A stretch of DNA of 64,000 bases from CAVURS01 sp963795385. GTDB lineage: Bacteria; Actinomycetota; Actinomycetes; Actinomycetales; CAVURS01. Within the stretch, counting starts at the first letter, position 1, and each line of letters opens with the position of its first letter. Below the pieces are notes generated by a model. That model ran no database searches. It was not told the origin of the DNA and was given only the letters and a program-made list of their open reading frames with translations. The stretch covers positions 62,001 to 126,000 of the forward strand of contig CAWCHK010000008.1 of assembly GCA_963795385.1 (NCBI GenBank). The letters are read 5' to 3'. A program made the translations under genes and the position numbers. Below, one piece after another: positions 7,756 through 15,831 of the stretch.

Positions 7756-9066
7756 GTGCGCATCGCCGTCATCGGTCTCGGCAAGATCGGGCTGCCGCTC
7801 GCCGTCCAGTTCGCGGGCAAGGACCATAACGTCGTCGGCGCCGACCTGAACCCCCAGCTCGTCGGCGAGGTCGGCGAGGGCCTCGAGCCGTTCCCGGGCG
7901 AGGAGGGGCTGGCCGACCGGCTCAAGGCCGTCGTCGAGGCCGGAAACCTCACGGCCACAACGGACACCGTGGCCGCCGTGCGCGACGCCGACGCGGTCGT
8001 CGTCGTCGTCCCGCTCTTCGTCGATGGGGACGGCCGGCCGGACTTCGCCGGCCTGGACGCCGCAACGGCAGCGATCGCGGAGGGCCTCCGGCCCGGCACG
8101 CTGGTGTCCTACGAGACGACGTTGCCGGTGGGTACGACGCGCGAGCGCTTCCAGCCGCTCCTCGAGCGCCCAGATCTGTTGTGCGGCAAGGACTTCTGGC
8201 TGGTGTTCTCGCCGGAGCGGGTGCTGACCGGGCGGATCTTCGCCGACCTGCGCCGCTACCCCAAGCTCGTGGGCGGAGTCGACGAGGCGAGCACGGCGCG
8301 GGGCATCGCGTTCTACCGCCAGGTGCTGGACTTCGACGACCGCCCGGACCTGGCTCGCGCCAACGGCGTCTGGGACATGGGCAGTGCCGAGGCGGCCGAG
8401 CTGGCCAAGCTGGCCGAGACGACGTACCGCGACGTGAACATCGGCCTGGCCAACCAGTTCGCGCTCTTCGCCTCCCGCGCGGGCATCGACGTCCACCGGG
8501 TGATCGAGGCCTCGAACTCCCAGCCGTACAGCCATATCCACCGCCCCGGGATCGCGGTCGGCGGACACTGCATCCCCGTCTACCCGCGGCTCTACCTCTG
8601 GAAGGACCCTGACGCGACCGTCGTCCGGGCCGCGCGCGAGGCCAACCTGGTGATGCCGGAGCGCACGGTCGCCCTCCTCGAGCCCCTGCTGGGCCCCCTC
8701 CAGGGGCTGCGCGTCGTCGTCCTGGGTGCGGCCTACCGCGGTGGGGTCAAGGAGACGGCGTTCTCCGGCGTCTTCGACACGGTCGCGGCCCTGACCGCCC
8801 GCGGGGCCGAGGTGCTGGTGCACGACCCGCTCTTCGCGGACGACGAGCTGGCCGCCGTCGGGCTGGTGGCCTACCACTACGGCGAGCCGGTGGACGCGGC
8901 CGTGGTGCAGGCCGACCACGCGGAGTACGCCGACCTCGGGGCGGCCGACCTGCCCGGGCTGCGGGCGATCGTCGACGGCCGCCGGGTGACCCGGGCGGAC
9001 GGCTGGGGCGCCGCGGCCCGGGTCGTGCTCGGGGAGGCCGTGCCCGCGCCACCCGCCGTACCCTGA
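7756..9066 (+). CDS. UDP-HexNAc 6-dehydrogenase (WecC/WbpA-like nucleotide-sugar dehydrogenase)
   Basis: 436 residues from a GTG. N-terminal NAD site IGLGKIGLPLAVQFA; middle domain with YETTLPVGTT, FSPERVLTGR and KLAETTYRDVNI; catalytic cysteine in AVGGHCIPVYP near residue 275; C-terminal UDP-binding domain with AYRGGVKETAFSG. The family oxidises C6 of UDP-GlcNAc or UDP-ManNAc to the uronic acid using two NAD+. With wecB (4480-5541) it would give UDP-ManNAcA; with the WbpD/WbpE-like pair it would give diacetamido uronates. Normal length. Confidence 0.9.
   Translation: MRIAVIGLGKIGLPLAVQFAGKDHNVVGADLNPQLVGEVGEGLEPFPGEEGLADRLKAVVEAGNLTATTDTVAAVRDADAVVVVVPLFVDGDGRPDFAGLDAATAAIAEGLRPGTLVSYETTLPVGTTRERFQPLLERPDLLCGKDFWLVFSPERVLTGRIFADLRRYPKLVGGVDEASTARGIAFYRQVLDFDDRPDLARANGVWDMGSAEAAELAKLAETTYRDVNIGLANQFALFASRAGIDVHRVIEASNSQPYSHIHRPGIAVGGHCIPVYPRLYLWKDPDATVVRAAREANLVMPERTVALLEPLLGPLQGLRVVVLGAAYRGGVKETAFSGVFDTVAALTARGAEVLVHDPLFADDELAAVGLVAYHYGEPVDAAVVQADHAEYADLGAADLPGLRAIVDGRRVTRADGWGAAARVVLGEAVPAPPAVP
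9059..9064 (+). promoter_or_regulatory. -10 box TACCCT for the acyl-CoA dehydrogenase
   Basis: TACCCT sits 6 nt before the GTG at 9071 and overlaps the end of the dehydrogenase gene. The spacing suggests a separate leaderless transcript. Confidence 0.4.
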
Positions 9067-9070
9067 TCGC

Positions 9071-10231
9071 GTGAACGCGAGCGAGTTCGACCTGTTCCGG
9101 ATCTCCGAGGACCACGAGGCGCTGCGCCACGCCGTGCGCGCCGTGTGCGAGGACAAGATCGCCCCGCACGCCGCCGAGGTCGACGACCAGGCCCGCTTCC
9201 CCCAGGAGGCGTACGACGCGCTGCGGGCCGGCGACTTCCACGCACCGCACCTGCCGGAGGAGTACGGCGGCGTCGGGGCGGACGCGCTCGCGACCTGCAT
9301 CGTGATCGAGGAGGTCGCCCGGGTCTGCGCGTCGTCGGCACTGATCCCCGGCGTCAACAAGCTCGGCACGATGCCCCTCCTGCTCGCCGGTTCGGACGAG
9401 CTCAAGGCGCGGTACCTGCCGCCGGTGGCGAGCGGCGAGGCGATGTTCTCCTACGGTCTGTCCGAGCGCGAGGCCGGCAGCGACACGGCCTCGATGCGTT
9501 GCCGCGCGACGGCCGACGGCGACGGCTGGGTCCTCGACGGCCAGAAGTCGTGGATCACCAACGCCGGTGTCTCGCAGTACTACACGGTGCTCGCCGTCAC
9601 CGACCCGGACGGCCCGCGCGGCCGCAACGTCACGGCCTTCGTCGTCGACAAGGACGACGCGGGCTTCGAGTTCGGCGCGCTGGAGCGCAAGCTCGGCATC
9701 AAGGGCAGCCCGACCCGCGAGCTGCTGTTCGAGCAGTGCCGCATCCCGGGAGACCGGCTGGTCGGCGAGGTCGGCCAAGGCCTCAAGCTGGCCCTGCGGA
9801 CCCTGGACCACACCCGGGTCACGATCGGCGCCCAGGCGGTCGGGATCGCCCAGGGTGCACTGGACTTCGCCGTCGGTTACGTCAAGGAGCGCCGGCAGTT
9901 CGGCCAGGCCGTCGCGGACTTCCAGGGCATCCAGTTCATGCTCGCCGACATGGCGATGAAGCTCGAGACGGCCCGGCAGATGGTCTACGTCGCCGCGGCC
10001 AAGAGCGAGCGCGACGACCCGGACCTGCCGTTCTTCGGCGCCGCCGCCAAGTGCTACGCCTCCGACGCGGCGATGGAGATCACGACGGACGCGGTCCAGC
10101 TGCTCGGCGGCTACGGCTACACCAAGGACTACCCGGTGGAGCGGATGATGCGGGACGCCAAGATCACCCAGATCTACGAGGGCACCAACCAGATCCAGCG
10201 CCTCGTGATGGCCCGCCAGCTGCTGAAGTAG
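9071..10231 (+). CDS. acyl-CoA dehydrogenase
   Basis: 386 residues, full family length. Shows the N-terminal helical domain, the FAD-binding FSYGLSEREAGSD and WITNAGVSQYY segments, and a C-terminal domain with KERRQFGQAVADFQ and LLGGYGYTKDYPVER. The catalytic base is the Glu in IYEGTNQIQR near the end. It oxidises acyl-CoA at the alpha-beta bond, passing electrons to ETF. Its presence inside a wall-glycan region is not explained by pathway; M. tuberculosis has an acyl-CoA dehydrogenase gene (fadE25) in the same broad neighbourhood, so this may be conserved synteny. A leaderless promoter is likely. Confidence 0.93.
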   Translation: MNASEFDLFRISEDHEALRHAVRAVCEDKIAPHAAEVDDQARFPQEAYDALRAGDFHAPHLPEEYGGVGADALATCIVIEEVARVCASSALIPGVNKLGTMPLLLAGSDELKARYLPPVASGEAMFSYGLSEREAGSDTASMRCRATADGDGWVLDGQKSWITNAGVSQYYTVLAVTDPDGPRGRNVTAFVVDKDDAGFEFGALERKLGIKGSPTRELLFEQCRIPGDRLVGEVGQGLKLALRTLDHTRVTIGAQAVGIAQGALDFAVGYVKERRQFGQAVADFQGIQFMLADMAMKLETARQMVYVAAAKSERDDPDLPFFGAAAKCYASDAAMEITTDAVQLLGGYGYTKDYPVERMMRDAKITQIYEGTNQIQRLVMARQLLK

Positions 10232-10322
10232 TTCACGGCCGAGCAGGTTCCGGGGTCCCGCTCGACCCCGTACGCGGGTCGGATGGGACCCCGCAACCCC
10301 CGCCCGTTCCCGCTCGCCCGGT

Positions 10323-10328
10323 TAGCAT
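10323..10328 (+). promoter_or_regulatory. -10 box TAGCAT for the polytopic membrane protein
   Basis: TAGCAT lies 7 nt before the GTG at 10336 with no ribosome site between, fitting a leaderless transcript. Confidence 0.45.
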
Positions 10329-10335
10329 CACGGCG

Positions 10336-12351
10336 GTGTCCTCACTCCAGGTCGTGGCCGCGCTCGCCGCGGTCGGCCTCGTGGTCTTCGGCCCCGGCCT
10401 GGCCTGCTGCTACCCGCTCGGGCTGCGCGGTCTCACCGCCTGGGCCCTCGCGCCCAGCCTGTCCTGCACGGTCGTCGGCCTCGGCGGCGCGGCGGCCGCC
10501 CTCGCCGGGATCCGCTGGAGCCCCTGGCTGCTCCTCGCCCTCACGGCGGCGTCCGCCGTGGTGGCTGCGCTCGCCGGTCGGCTGCTGCGCCGGGCCCCCG
10601 ACACCGACCCCGACCCTGACCCCGACCCCGGCGCCAGCGCGGGGGTCGGCCAGGGCGGCGGCGCCGTCCGGACGCCGTGGGCCCAGCCGGGCTGGACGCT
10701 CGCCGGCATCGCGGTCGGCGCCGTCAGCGTGGTGGCCGGCTTCGCGGCGTCGATCGGGTCGGTCTCGGCCGTGCCCGCACAGCCCGACGCGACGTACCAC
10801 CTGAACTCGATCCGCAGCATGCTGCGGACGGGAGACGTCTCGAGCCTGGACGGGAGCTCGTTCCTCTACCACCGGGCGCACAGCTTCTACCCCTCGACCT
10901 TCCACGGCCTGGCCGCCACGGCCGGGCAGCTCGTGGACGTCCAGCCGGTGGTGCTGGCGAACCTGTTGGCGATCGTGAGCGCGGCGGCGGTCTGGGTGCC
11001 GGGCTGCGTGCTGCTGTGCCGGCAGGCCCTGGGGCGCGGCCGGGCCGTCCCGGTCTTCGCCGGCCTGGCCGCGGCGGCGTACCCGTCGATGCCCTACTGG
11101 ATGGGCGGGTACGGCGTGCTCTGGCCGTACCTGCTCGCCCTGAGCCTGGTCCCGGCCCTGCTGGCGTGCGTGCTGCGGCTGCTGCGCCTCGGTCGCCGGG
11201 ACCTGGTGCCTGCGGGCCCGGGCGGCCTGGCGCTGGTGGTGGGCGTCGCCGGCCTGCCCTTCACCCACCCGGACGCCTTCGCGGCGCTCGTGCTCGCGGC
11301 GTACGTCCTGGTCGTCGTGGGGGTGGTCGGCGTCCTGCTGCGGCGCCGGGCCGGGGCGCCGCTCACGCCAGGGGTCACCGCCTGGTGCGTGGCCGGGGTC
11401 GGCCTGCCGCTGCTGGCCTGGTGGGCCGCCGCGCGCAGCTCGCACATGCGCGCGATGTCGGCGAACTATGCCCGCGGGCCGGAGGAGAGCGTGAGCCGGG
11501 CCGTGCGGGAGGTCCTGCTCGGCTCGCCGCGGTTCGGTGCCGCCCTGTGGGTGACGTCGGCGATCGCGCTCGTCGGGCTCGTCGCGTGTGCCCGCCGGAG
11601 GTCGACCCGCTGGGTGCCCGCGATGTACGTCGCCTTGGGCTTCGTCTTCGTGGGTGTCGCGGCGATCCAGTCCGGCTTCACGAGGGCCATCACCGTCTAC
11701 TGGTACAACGACTCCCCGCGGCTGGCGGCCATGCTGCCGCTCGCCGGGGTGCCCGCGCTCGCGGCCGGGCTGCTGGCGCTCGCGCGGTGGGGCCGTGGCC
11801 GCGGCCGGTCGGCCAGATCGCGCCGGTCACGGCGGGCCGGCGTGAGCGCACTCGTGGCGGTCGGGTTCGTCATCGCGACCGTGGGCAACAACCAGGCCGC
11901 GCACGTGGACCGGCTGCGCCCCTACTACTCACCGGCCCAGGCCGACCGCGCGCTGCTCCCGAGCGAGGCACCACGCGCGTTCGCCCGGCTGGCCACGTCG
12001 ATCCCCGCCGGGGCGGTGGTCGCCGACAACCCCTGGCGCGGGCACGCCCTGCTCTATGCCTTCACCGGGCGCCAGGTGCTGTTCGCGAGCGAGAAGGCGC
12101 TCTCCAGCAGCGACAACGTGCTGCTGGCGACGGACCTCTACCTGGCCGGCACTCCCGGCGGCTCGGACATCTGCGCCGCCGTCCGCCGGACCCGCGTGAC
12201 GATGGTCCTGACCGGGGGCGACAACCGGTTGCTGGTCACCGGGGGGCGCAACGAGTTCCGCGGGATCGACCTGGTGGCGGGCGCGCCGGGATTCGTGGCC
12301 GTCGCCCGGGCCGGCGACTACACGTTGTGGCGGATCACTGCCTGCGACTGA
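10336..12351 (+). CDS. polytopic membrane protein, DUF6541-like
   Basis: 671 residues. The GTG at 10336 is preferred because of the -10 box just upstream; further extension would run antisense and in poor context. Many hydrophobic segments are spread over residues 5-520, with a DPDPDPDP low-complexity stretch near residue 95 and a soluble C-terminal region from about 540 that includes VVADNPWRGHALLYAFTGRQVLF. This layout matches actinobacterial DUF6541 proteins, thought to be related to GT-C transferases, with a final extracytoplasmic domain. A role in assembling surface glycans is inferred from context only. Confidence 0.65.
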   Translation: MSSLQVVAALAAVGLVVFGPGLACCYPLGLRGLTAWALAPSLSCTVVGLGGAAAALAGIRWSPWLLLALTAASAVVAALAGRLLRRAPDTDPDPDPDPGASAGVGQGGGAVRTPWAQPGWTLAGIAVGAVSVVAGFAASIGSVSAVPAQPDATYHLNSIRSMLRTGDVSSLDGSSFLYHRAHSFYPSTFHGLAATAGQLVDVQPVVLANLLAIVSAAAVWVPGCVLLCRQALGRGRAVPVFAGLAAAAYPSMPYWMGGYGVLWPYLLALSLVPALLACVLRLLRLGRRDLVPAGPGGLALVVGVAGLPFTHPDAFAALVLAAYVLVVVGVVGVLLRRRAGAPLTPGVTAWCVAGVGLPLLAWWAAARSSHMRAMSANYARGPEESVSRAVREVLLGSPRFGAALWVTSAIALVGLVACARRRSTRWVPAMYVALGFVFVGVAAIQSGFTRAITVYWYNDSPRLAAMLPLAGVPALAAGLLALARWGRGRGRSARSRRSRRAGVSALVAVGFVIATVGNNQAAHVDRLRPYYSPAQADRALLPSEAPRAFARLATSIPAGAVVADNPWRGHALLYAFTGRQVLFASEKALSSSDNVLLATDLYLAGTPGGSDICAAVRRTRVTMVLTGGDNRLLVTGGRNEFRGIDLVAGAPGFVAVARAGDYTLWRITACD

Positions 12352-12444
12352 TCGTGTGAGGGTTCGGCGGAGATCGGACGGTCCAGACACGCGGCGTGCC
12401 GGCTTGGCGGGCGCGGACAGGTTTGTGGCGGATACTGACGCCTT

Positions 12445-13962
12445 ATGAGTACGACGGGCACGACGCGACCCAGGCCGCCGTCGCCGCTGGATCGGGACCC
12501 TCGTCGGGAGGGCGTCCGGCCGACCACGCACCCGCTGCGTGACCCGGCCGCGCTGAGCCCGGCGATGCGGACCCGCCGCGGCGTGACGCTCCTGCTGATG
12601 ACGCTCGTCGTCCCCGGCAGCGCGCAGGTCACGGCCGGCAACCGGCGGCTCGGAAGGGTCGGTCTGCGGATCTGGTTCGGCCTGATCGGCCTGGCCGCCC
12701 TGCTGGGGGTCTGGTACTTCCTGGACCGCAGCTTCGTCATCGGGCTGTTCACCCGCAGCAGCACGCTCCTGCTCCTGATCGCCGGGCTCGTGGTCCTCGC
12801 CCTGCTCTGGGCGGCCCTCTTCCTGGACGCCTGGCGGCTCGGCGCGCCGCGGTTGCAGACGACGAACGCCCGTCGCGGGACGGCGGTCCTGGCCGCGCTC
12901 CTGGTCCTGGGCACCGCAGGGCCGATGCTGTTCGCCGCCAAGCAGGCCTCGGCCGGCCGGGCGCTGATCTCGACGGTCTTCGGCGGCAACAAGACCTCGT
13001 CGGTCGCAGCCGGCCGCTACAACGTGCTGCTGCTCGGCGGGGACGCGGGCAAGGACCGGCTCGGCCTGCGGCCGGACAGCATGACGCTGGTCAGCATCGA
13101 CGCCGACACGGGCCGACCGGTGATGTTCTCGTTCCCCCGCAACATGCAGAACGTGCCCTTCCCGGCCAGCTCGCCGATGCACCGCGCCTTCCCGCACGGC
13201 TTCAACTGCGGCGACGCCTGCCTGCTCAACGCGGTCTACACGTACGCCTCGACGCACAAGGGGCTCTATCCGAAGTCGGTGAAGGACCCGGGTGCCCAGG
13301 CCACGATGGACGCCGTCGCGGCGATCACCGGCCTGAAGGTCAACTACTACGCGCTGATCGACCTCAAGGGCTTCCAGCGGCTGATCAACGCGGTCGGCGG
13401 GGTAACGATCAACGTCAAGCAGCGGGTGCCGATCGGTGGCGAGACGACCCGGATCAGCGGCTACATCAAGGTCGGCAAGCAGCATCTCACCGGCTACCAG
13501 GCGCTCTGGTACGCCCGCTCGCGGACCGGCTCCAGCGACTACGCCCGGATGGCGCGGCAGCGGTGCGTGATGACGGCCATGCTGCAGCAGATGAGCCCGG
13601 AGAAGATCCTGCTCAAGTTCCAGGGCATCGCCTCGGCGTCGAGCCAGGTGGTGAGCACGAGCATCCCCGAGGGCGCCCTCGGGACCTTCGTCGACCTCGC
13701 CCTGAAGGCCAAGTCGCAGAAGGTCACCAGCGTGCAGTTCGTCCCGCCGCTCGTCGTACCCAAGCACCCCGACTTCGCCACCGTGCGGACCATCGTCGCC
13801 AATGCCATCGCCAAGGCGGAGAGGCCGCCGGCCTCGGCCAGCGCCTCGAAGGCGTCCGGGTCGTCGGGGGCCTCGGGATCGTCGTCGGCCGGCAAGGGTT
13901 CGTCCAGCTCCTCCACGTCCAGCGGTGAGGTCGACGCCAAGGCCGTCTGCGCCGCGGCGTGA
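12445..13962 (+). CDS. LytR-CpsA-Psr (LCP) family wall-polymer ligase
   Basis: 505 residues with an ATG start. Residues 1-50 are cytoplasmic and proline/arginine rich; three hydrophobic segments follow (about 50-70, 75-95 and 105-165). The LCP domain starts at YNVLLLGGDAGKDR (about 192) and contains RPDSMTLVSIDADTG, FSFPRNMQNVPFP, YYALIDLKGFQRLINAVGGV and YARSRTGSSDYARMARQR, with the Arg and Asp residues that bind the polyprenyl pyrophosphate. A Ser/Gly-rich tail ends the protein. LCP enzymes move anionic glycopolymers from the lipid carrier to peptidoglycan outside the membrane. It overlaps the next GT2 by 4 bp and precedes teichoic-acid-type genes, so it is the likely attachment enzyme. Confidence 0.92.
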   Translation: MSTTGTTRPRPPSPLDRDPRREGVRPTTHPLRDPAALSPAMRTRRGVTLLLMTLVVPGSAQVTAGNRRLGRVGLRIWFGLIGLAALLGVWYFLDRSFVIGLFTRSSTLLLLIAGLVVLALLWAALFLDAWRLGAPRLQTTNARRGTAVLAALLVLGTAGPMLFAAKQASAGRALISTVFGGNKTSSVAAGRYNVLLLGGDAGKDRLGLRPDSMTLVSIDADTGRPVMFSFPRNMQNVPFPASSPMHRAFPHGFNCGDACLLNAVYTYASTHKGLYPKSVKDPGAQATMDAVAAITGLKVNYYALIDLKGFQRLINAVGGVTINVKQRVPIGGETTRISGYIKVGKQHLTGYQALWYARSRTGSSDYARMARQRCVMTAMLQQMSPEKILLKFQGIASASSQVVSTSIPEGALGTFVDLALKAKSQKVTSVQFVPPLVVPKHPDFATVRTIVANAIAKAERPPASASASKASGSSGASGSSSAGKGSSSSSTSSGEVDAKAVCAAA

Positions 13963-14996
13963 GCGAGCCGGCCGGCCGCCGTCCTGGTGCCGACGAGAAG
14001 CACCCGCACGTCACCGTGGTGATGCCGATCCTCAACGAGGAGCGGCACCTGGCCGAGGCCGTGGAGGCCGCCCTGAGTCAGGGCTACGACGGCGCGATCG
14101 AGGTGGTCCTGGCGCTGGGTCCCAGCCGCGACGGCACGGACGCGATCGCAGCCGAGATGGCCGAGCGTGATCCGCGGATCCTGTTGGTGCGCAACCCTTC
14201 CGGGCGGACCGCTGACGGCCTGAACGCAGCGATCGCGGCCGGCCACGGGCCCGTCGTCGTGCGTGTCGACGGCCACGGCCTGCTCGACCCGGACTACGTG
14301 CGGGTCGCGGTCGAGACACTGCACGAGACGGGGGCCGCGAACGTCGGTGGCCTGATGGCCGCCGAGGGGACGACGGCGTTCGAGCGCGCGGTCGCCAAGG
14401 CCATGACGTCGGTGCTGGGGGTCGGCTCCGCGTCGTTCCACACCGGCGGGCGGGCCGGCCCGGAGGACACGGTCTACCTCGGGGTCTTCCGGCGGGAGTG
14501 GCTGGAGCGGGTCGGCGGTTATGACCCGCAGTTCGTCCGCGCGCAGGACTGGGAGATGAACCACCGGATCCGGCAGGCGGGTGGCCTGGTGTGGTTCACG
14601 CCGTCGCTGCGGGTCCGCTACCGGCCGCGGGCCAGCCCACGAGCCCTGGCCCGCCAGTACTTCGAGTACGGCCGGTGGCGGCGGGTGGTGTCCCGTGCGC
14701 ACCGCGGAACGGTCAACCTCCGCTACCTCGCGGCACCGGCGGCCGTGGCCGGCGTGGTGGTCGGCGCCGTCGCCGGCGTCGCCGTCACGCCCTGGGCGTT
14801 CGTGCTGCCGGCGGGGTACGCCGCGGTCCTCGTCGCCGGCTCGGTCGTCATCGGGTCGGGGCTGGGCGTCGCCGACCGGCTATGGCTGCCGGCAGTGCTG
14901 GCGACGATGCATCTGTCGTGGGGCGTCGGCTTCATCACCAGCCCGTCGTCCCTCGTCCCCGACGAGCTCCGCCACCCACCCGCCGGCCAGCCCTGA
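13959..14996 (+). CDS. GT2 glycosyltransferase with C-terminal membrane segments (ExoA-like)
   Basis: 345 residues from a GTG overlapping the LCP stop. HVTVVMPILNEERHLAEAV opens the GT-A fold, then LALGPSRDGTDAIAAEMA, a modified acidic motif VRVDGHGLLDPDYV, and RAQDWEMNHRIRQAGG near residue 195 as the catalytic ED region. Two or three hydrophobic helices follow residue 255. This resembles succinoglycan-type ExoA transferases that act on lipid-linked glycans at the membrane. Coupled to the LCP gene, it probably adds a sugar to the polymer that the LCP protein later attaches. Confidence 0.85.
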   Translation: MSEPAGRRPGADEKHPHVTVVMPILNEERHLAEAVEAALSQGYDGAIEVVLALGPSRDGTDAIAAEMAERDPRILLVRNPSGRTADGLNAAIAAGHGPVVVRVDGHGLLDPDYVRVAVETLHETGAANVGGLMAAEGTTAFERAVAKAMTSVLGVGSASFHTGGRAGPEDTVYLGVFRREWLERVGGYDPQFVRAQDWEMNHRIRQAGGLVWFTPSLRVRYRPRASPRALARQYFEYGRWRRVVSRAHRGTVNLRYLAAPAAVAGVVVGAVAGVAVTPWAFVLPAGYAAVLVAGSVVIGSGLGVADRLWLPAVLATMHLSWGVGFITSPSSLVPDELRHPPAGQP

Positions 14997-15072
14997 CCCA
15001 CTCCGGTGTCAGCCCGTGCAGCCGGTCGAGCGGCGCGTCAGGCTGACCGGCCCGGGCTGGGCGGGGACCTCG

Positions 15073-15831
15073 TCAGGGCCGGCCGCGGAGGCGGAGCAGC
15101 TCCTCGGCGAGAGCCAGGTCGCCGGGGTGGGTGATCTTGATGTTCTGGACCGAGCCGGCGACCAGCCGGACCGGCACCGACGGCAGGTAGCGCAGCAGCA
15201 CACCGCAGTCGTCGCTCGCCCGCACCGAGCCCTCGCCGTGGTCGGCCTGGGCCAGCCGGTACGCCGCGCGGATCACCGCCAGCCGGAAACCTTGCGGGGT
15301 CTGGACATTGCGCAGCTGCTCCCGGTCGGGGACCGAGGACACGAGGTCGCCCGGCGCGACGACCACCACCGTGTCGGTCGCGGGGATCGCCGGGACCACC
15401 GCCTCCGCGCTCTGCAGGGCCGCGACGCAGTCCCGGATCACCCGCGCGTCGACGAGCGGCCGGGCGGCGTCGTGCAGGAGCACGTCGCAGTCCTCGCCGC
15501 CCGGGCTCGCAGCGATGGCCTCGATCGCGGCTCGGGTCGAGTCCGTGCGGGCCACGCCGCCGGGGATGACCCGCACGGTGTCGAGGCGCCCGGCCGCGAA
15601 CAGGGCCTGCGCCTCGGCCACCAGCGCCGCGGGCATCACCACGAGCACCTCGTCCACGTCCTCGCTGTCGACGAACGCGAGCACCGCGAGCTCCAGCACG
15701 GTCCGGCCGCCCAGTGACAGCAGCTGCTTCGGCCGGTCGCCCCCGAGCCGGGTGCCCACGCCCCCCGCCAGGACGGCCGCCACGACCCGCCGCCGGCCCG
15801 GACCGCCCGGCCGCACGGGGTCCGTCGTCAC
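15073..15831 (-). CDS. ispD: IspD/TarI-type cytidylyltransferase
   Basis: 252 residues from a GTG at 15831 overlapping the preceding gene's stop. Carries VVAAVLAGGVGTRLGGDRPKQ with the CTP-binding loop, LLHDAARPLVDARV, and LRNVQTPQGFRL; these are shared by IspD (MEP cytidylyltransferase, isoprenoid pathway) and TarI (ribitol-5-phosphate cytidylyltransferase, teichoic acid pathway). No IspF gene is next to it, and it is translationally coupled to a GT2 and a TagF-like gene, so a TarI-like role making a CDP-polyol is quite possible. The symbol is therefore provisional. Confidence 0.8.
   Translation of the reverse strand: MTTDPVRPGGPGRRRVVAAVLAGGVGTRLGGDRPKQLLSLGGRTVLELAVLAFVDSEDVDEVLVVMPAALVAEAQALFAAGRLDTVRVIPGGVARTDSTRAAIEAIAASPGGEDCDVLLHDAARPLVDARVIRDCVAALQSAEAVVPAIPATDTVVVVAPGDLVSSVPDREQLRNVQTPQGFRLAVIRAAYRLAQADHGEGSVRASDDCGVLLRYLPSVPVRLVAGSVQNIKITHPGDLALAEELLRLRGRP

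Noticed and set aside
9145..10335. Upstream extension of the DUF6541-like gene over the acyl-CoA dehydrogenase
   Set aside because: It is a different frame of a well-conserved enzyme, with Arg-rich nonsense; the GTG at 10336 has its own -10 box.
14997..15072. Terminator hairpin between GT2 and the cytidylyltransferase
   Set aside because: GTCAGCC and GGCTGAC are complementary but short (7 bp) and 25 nt apart; too weak to call.
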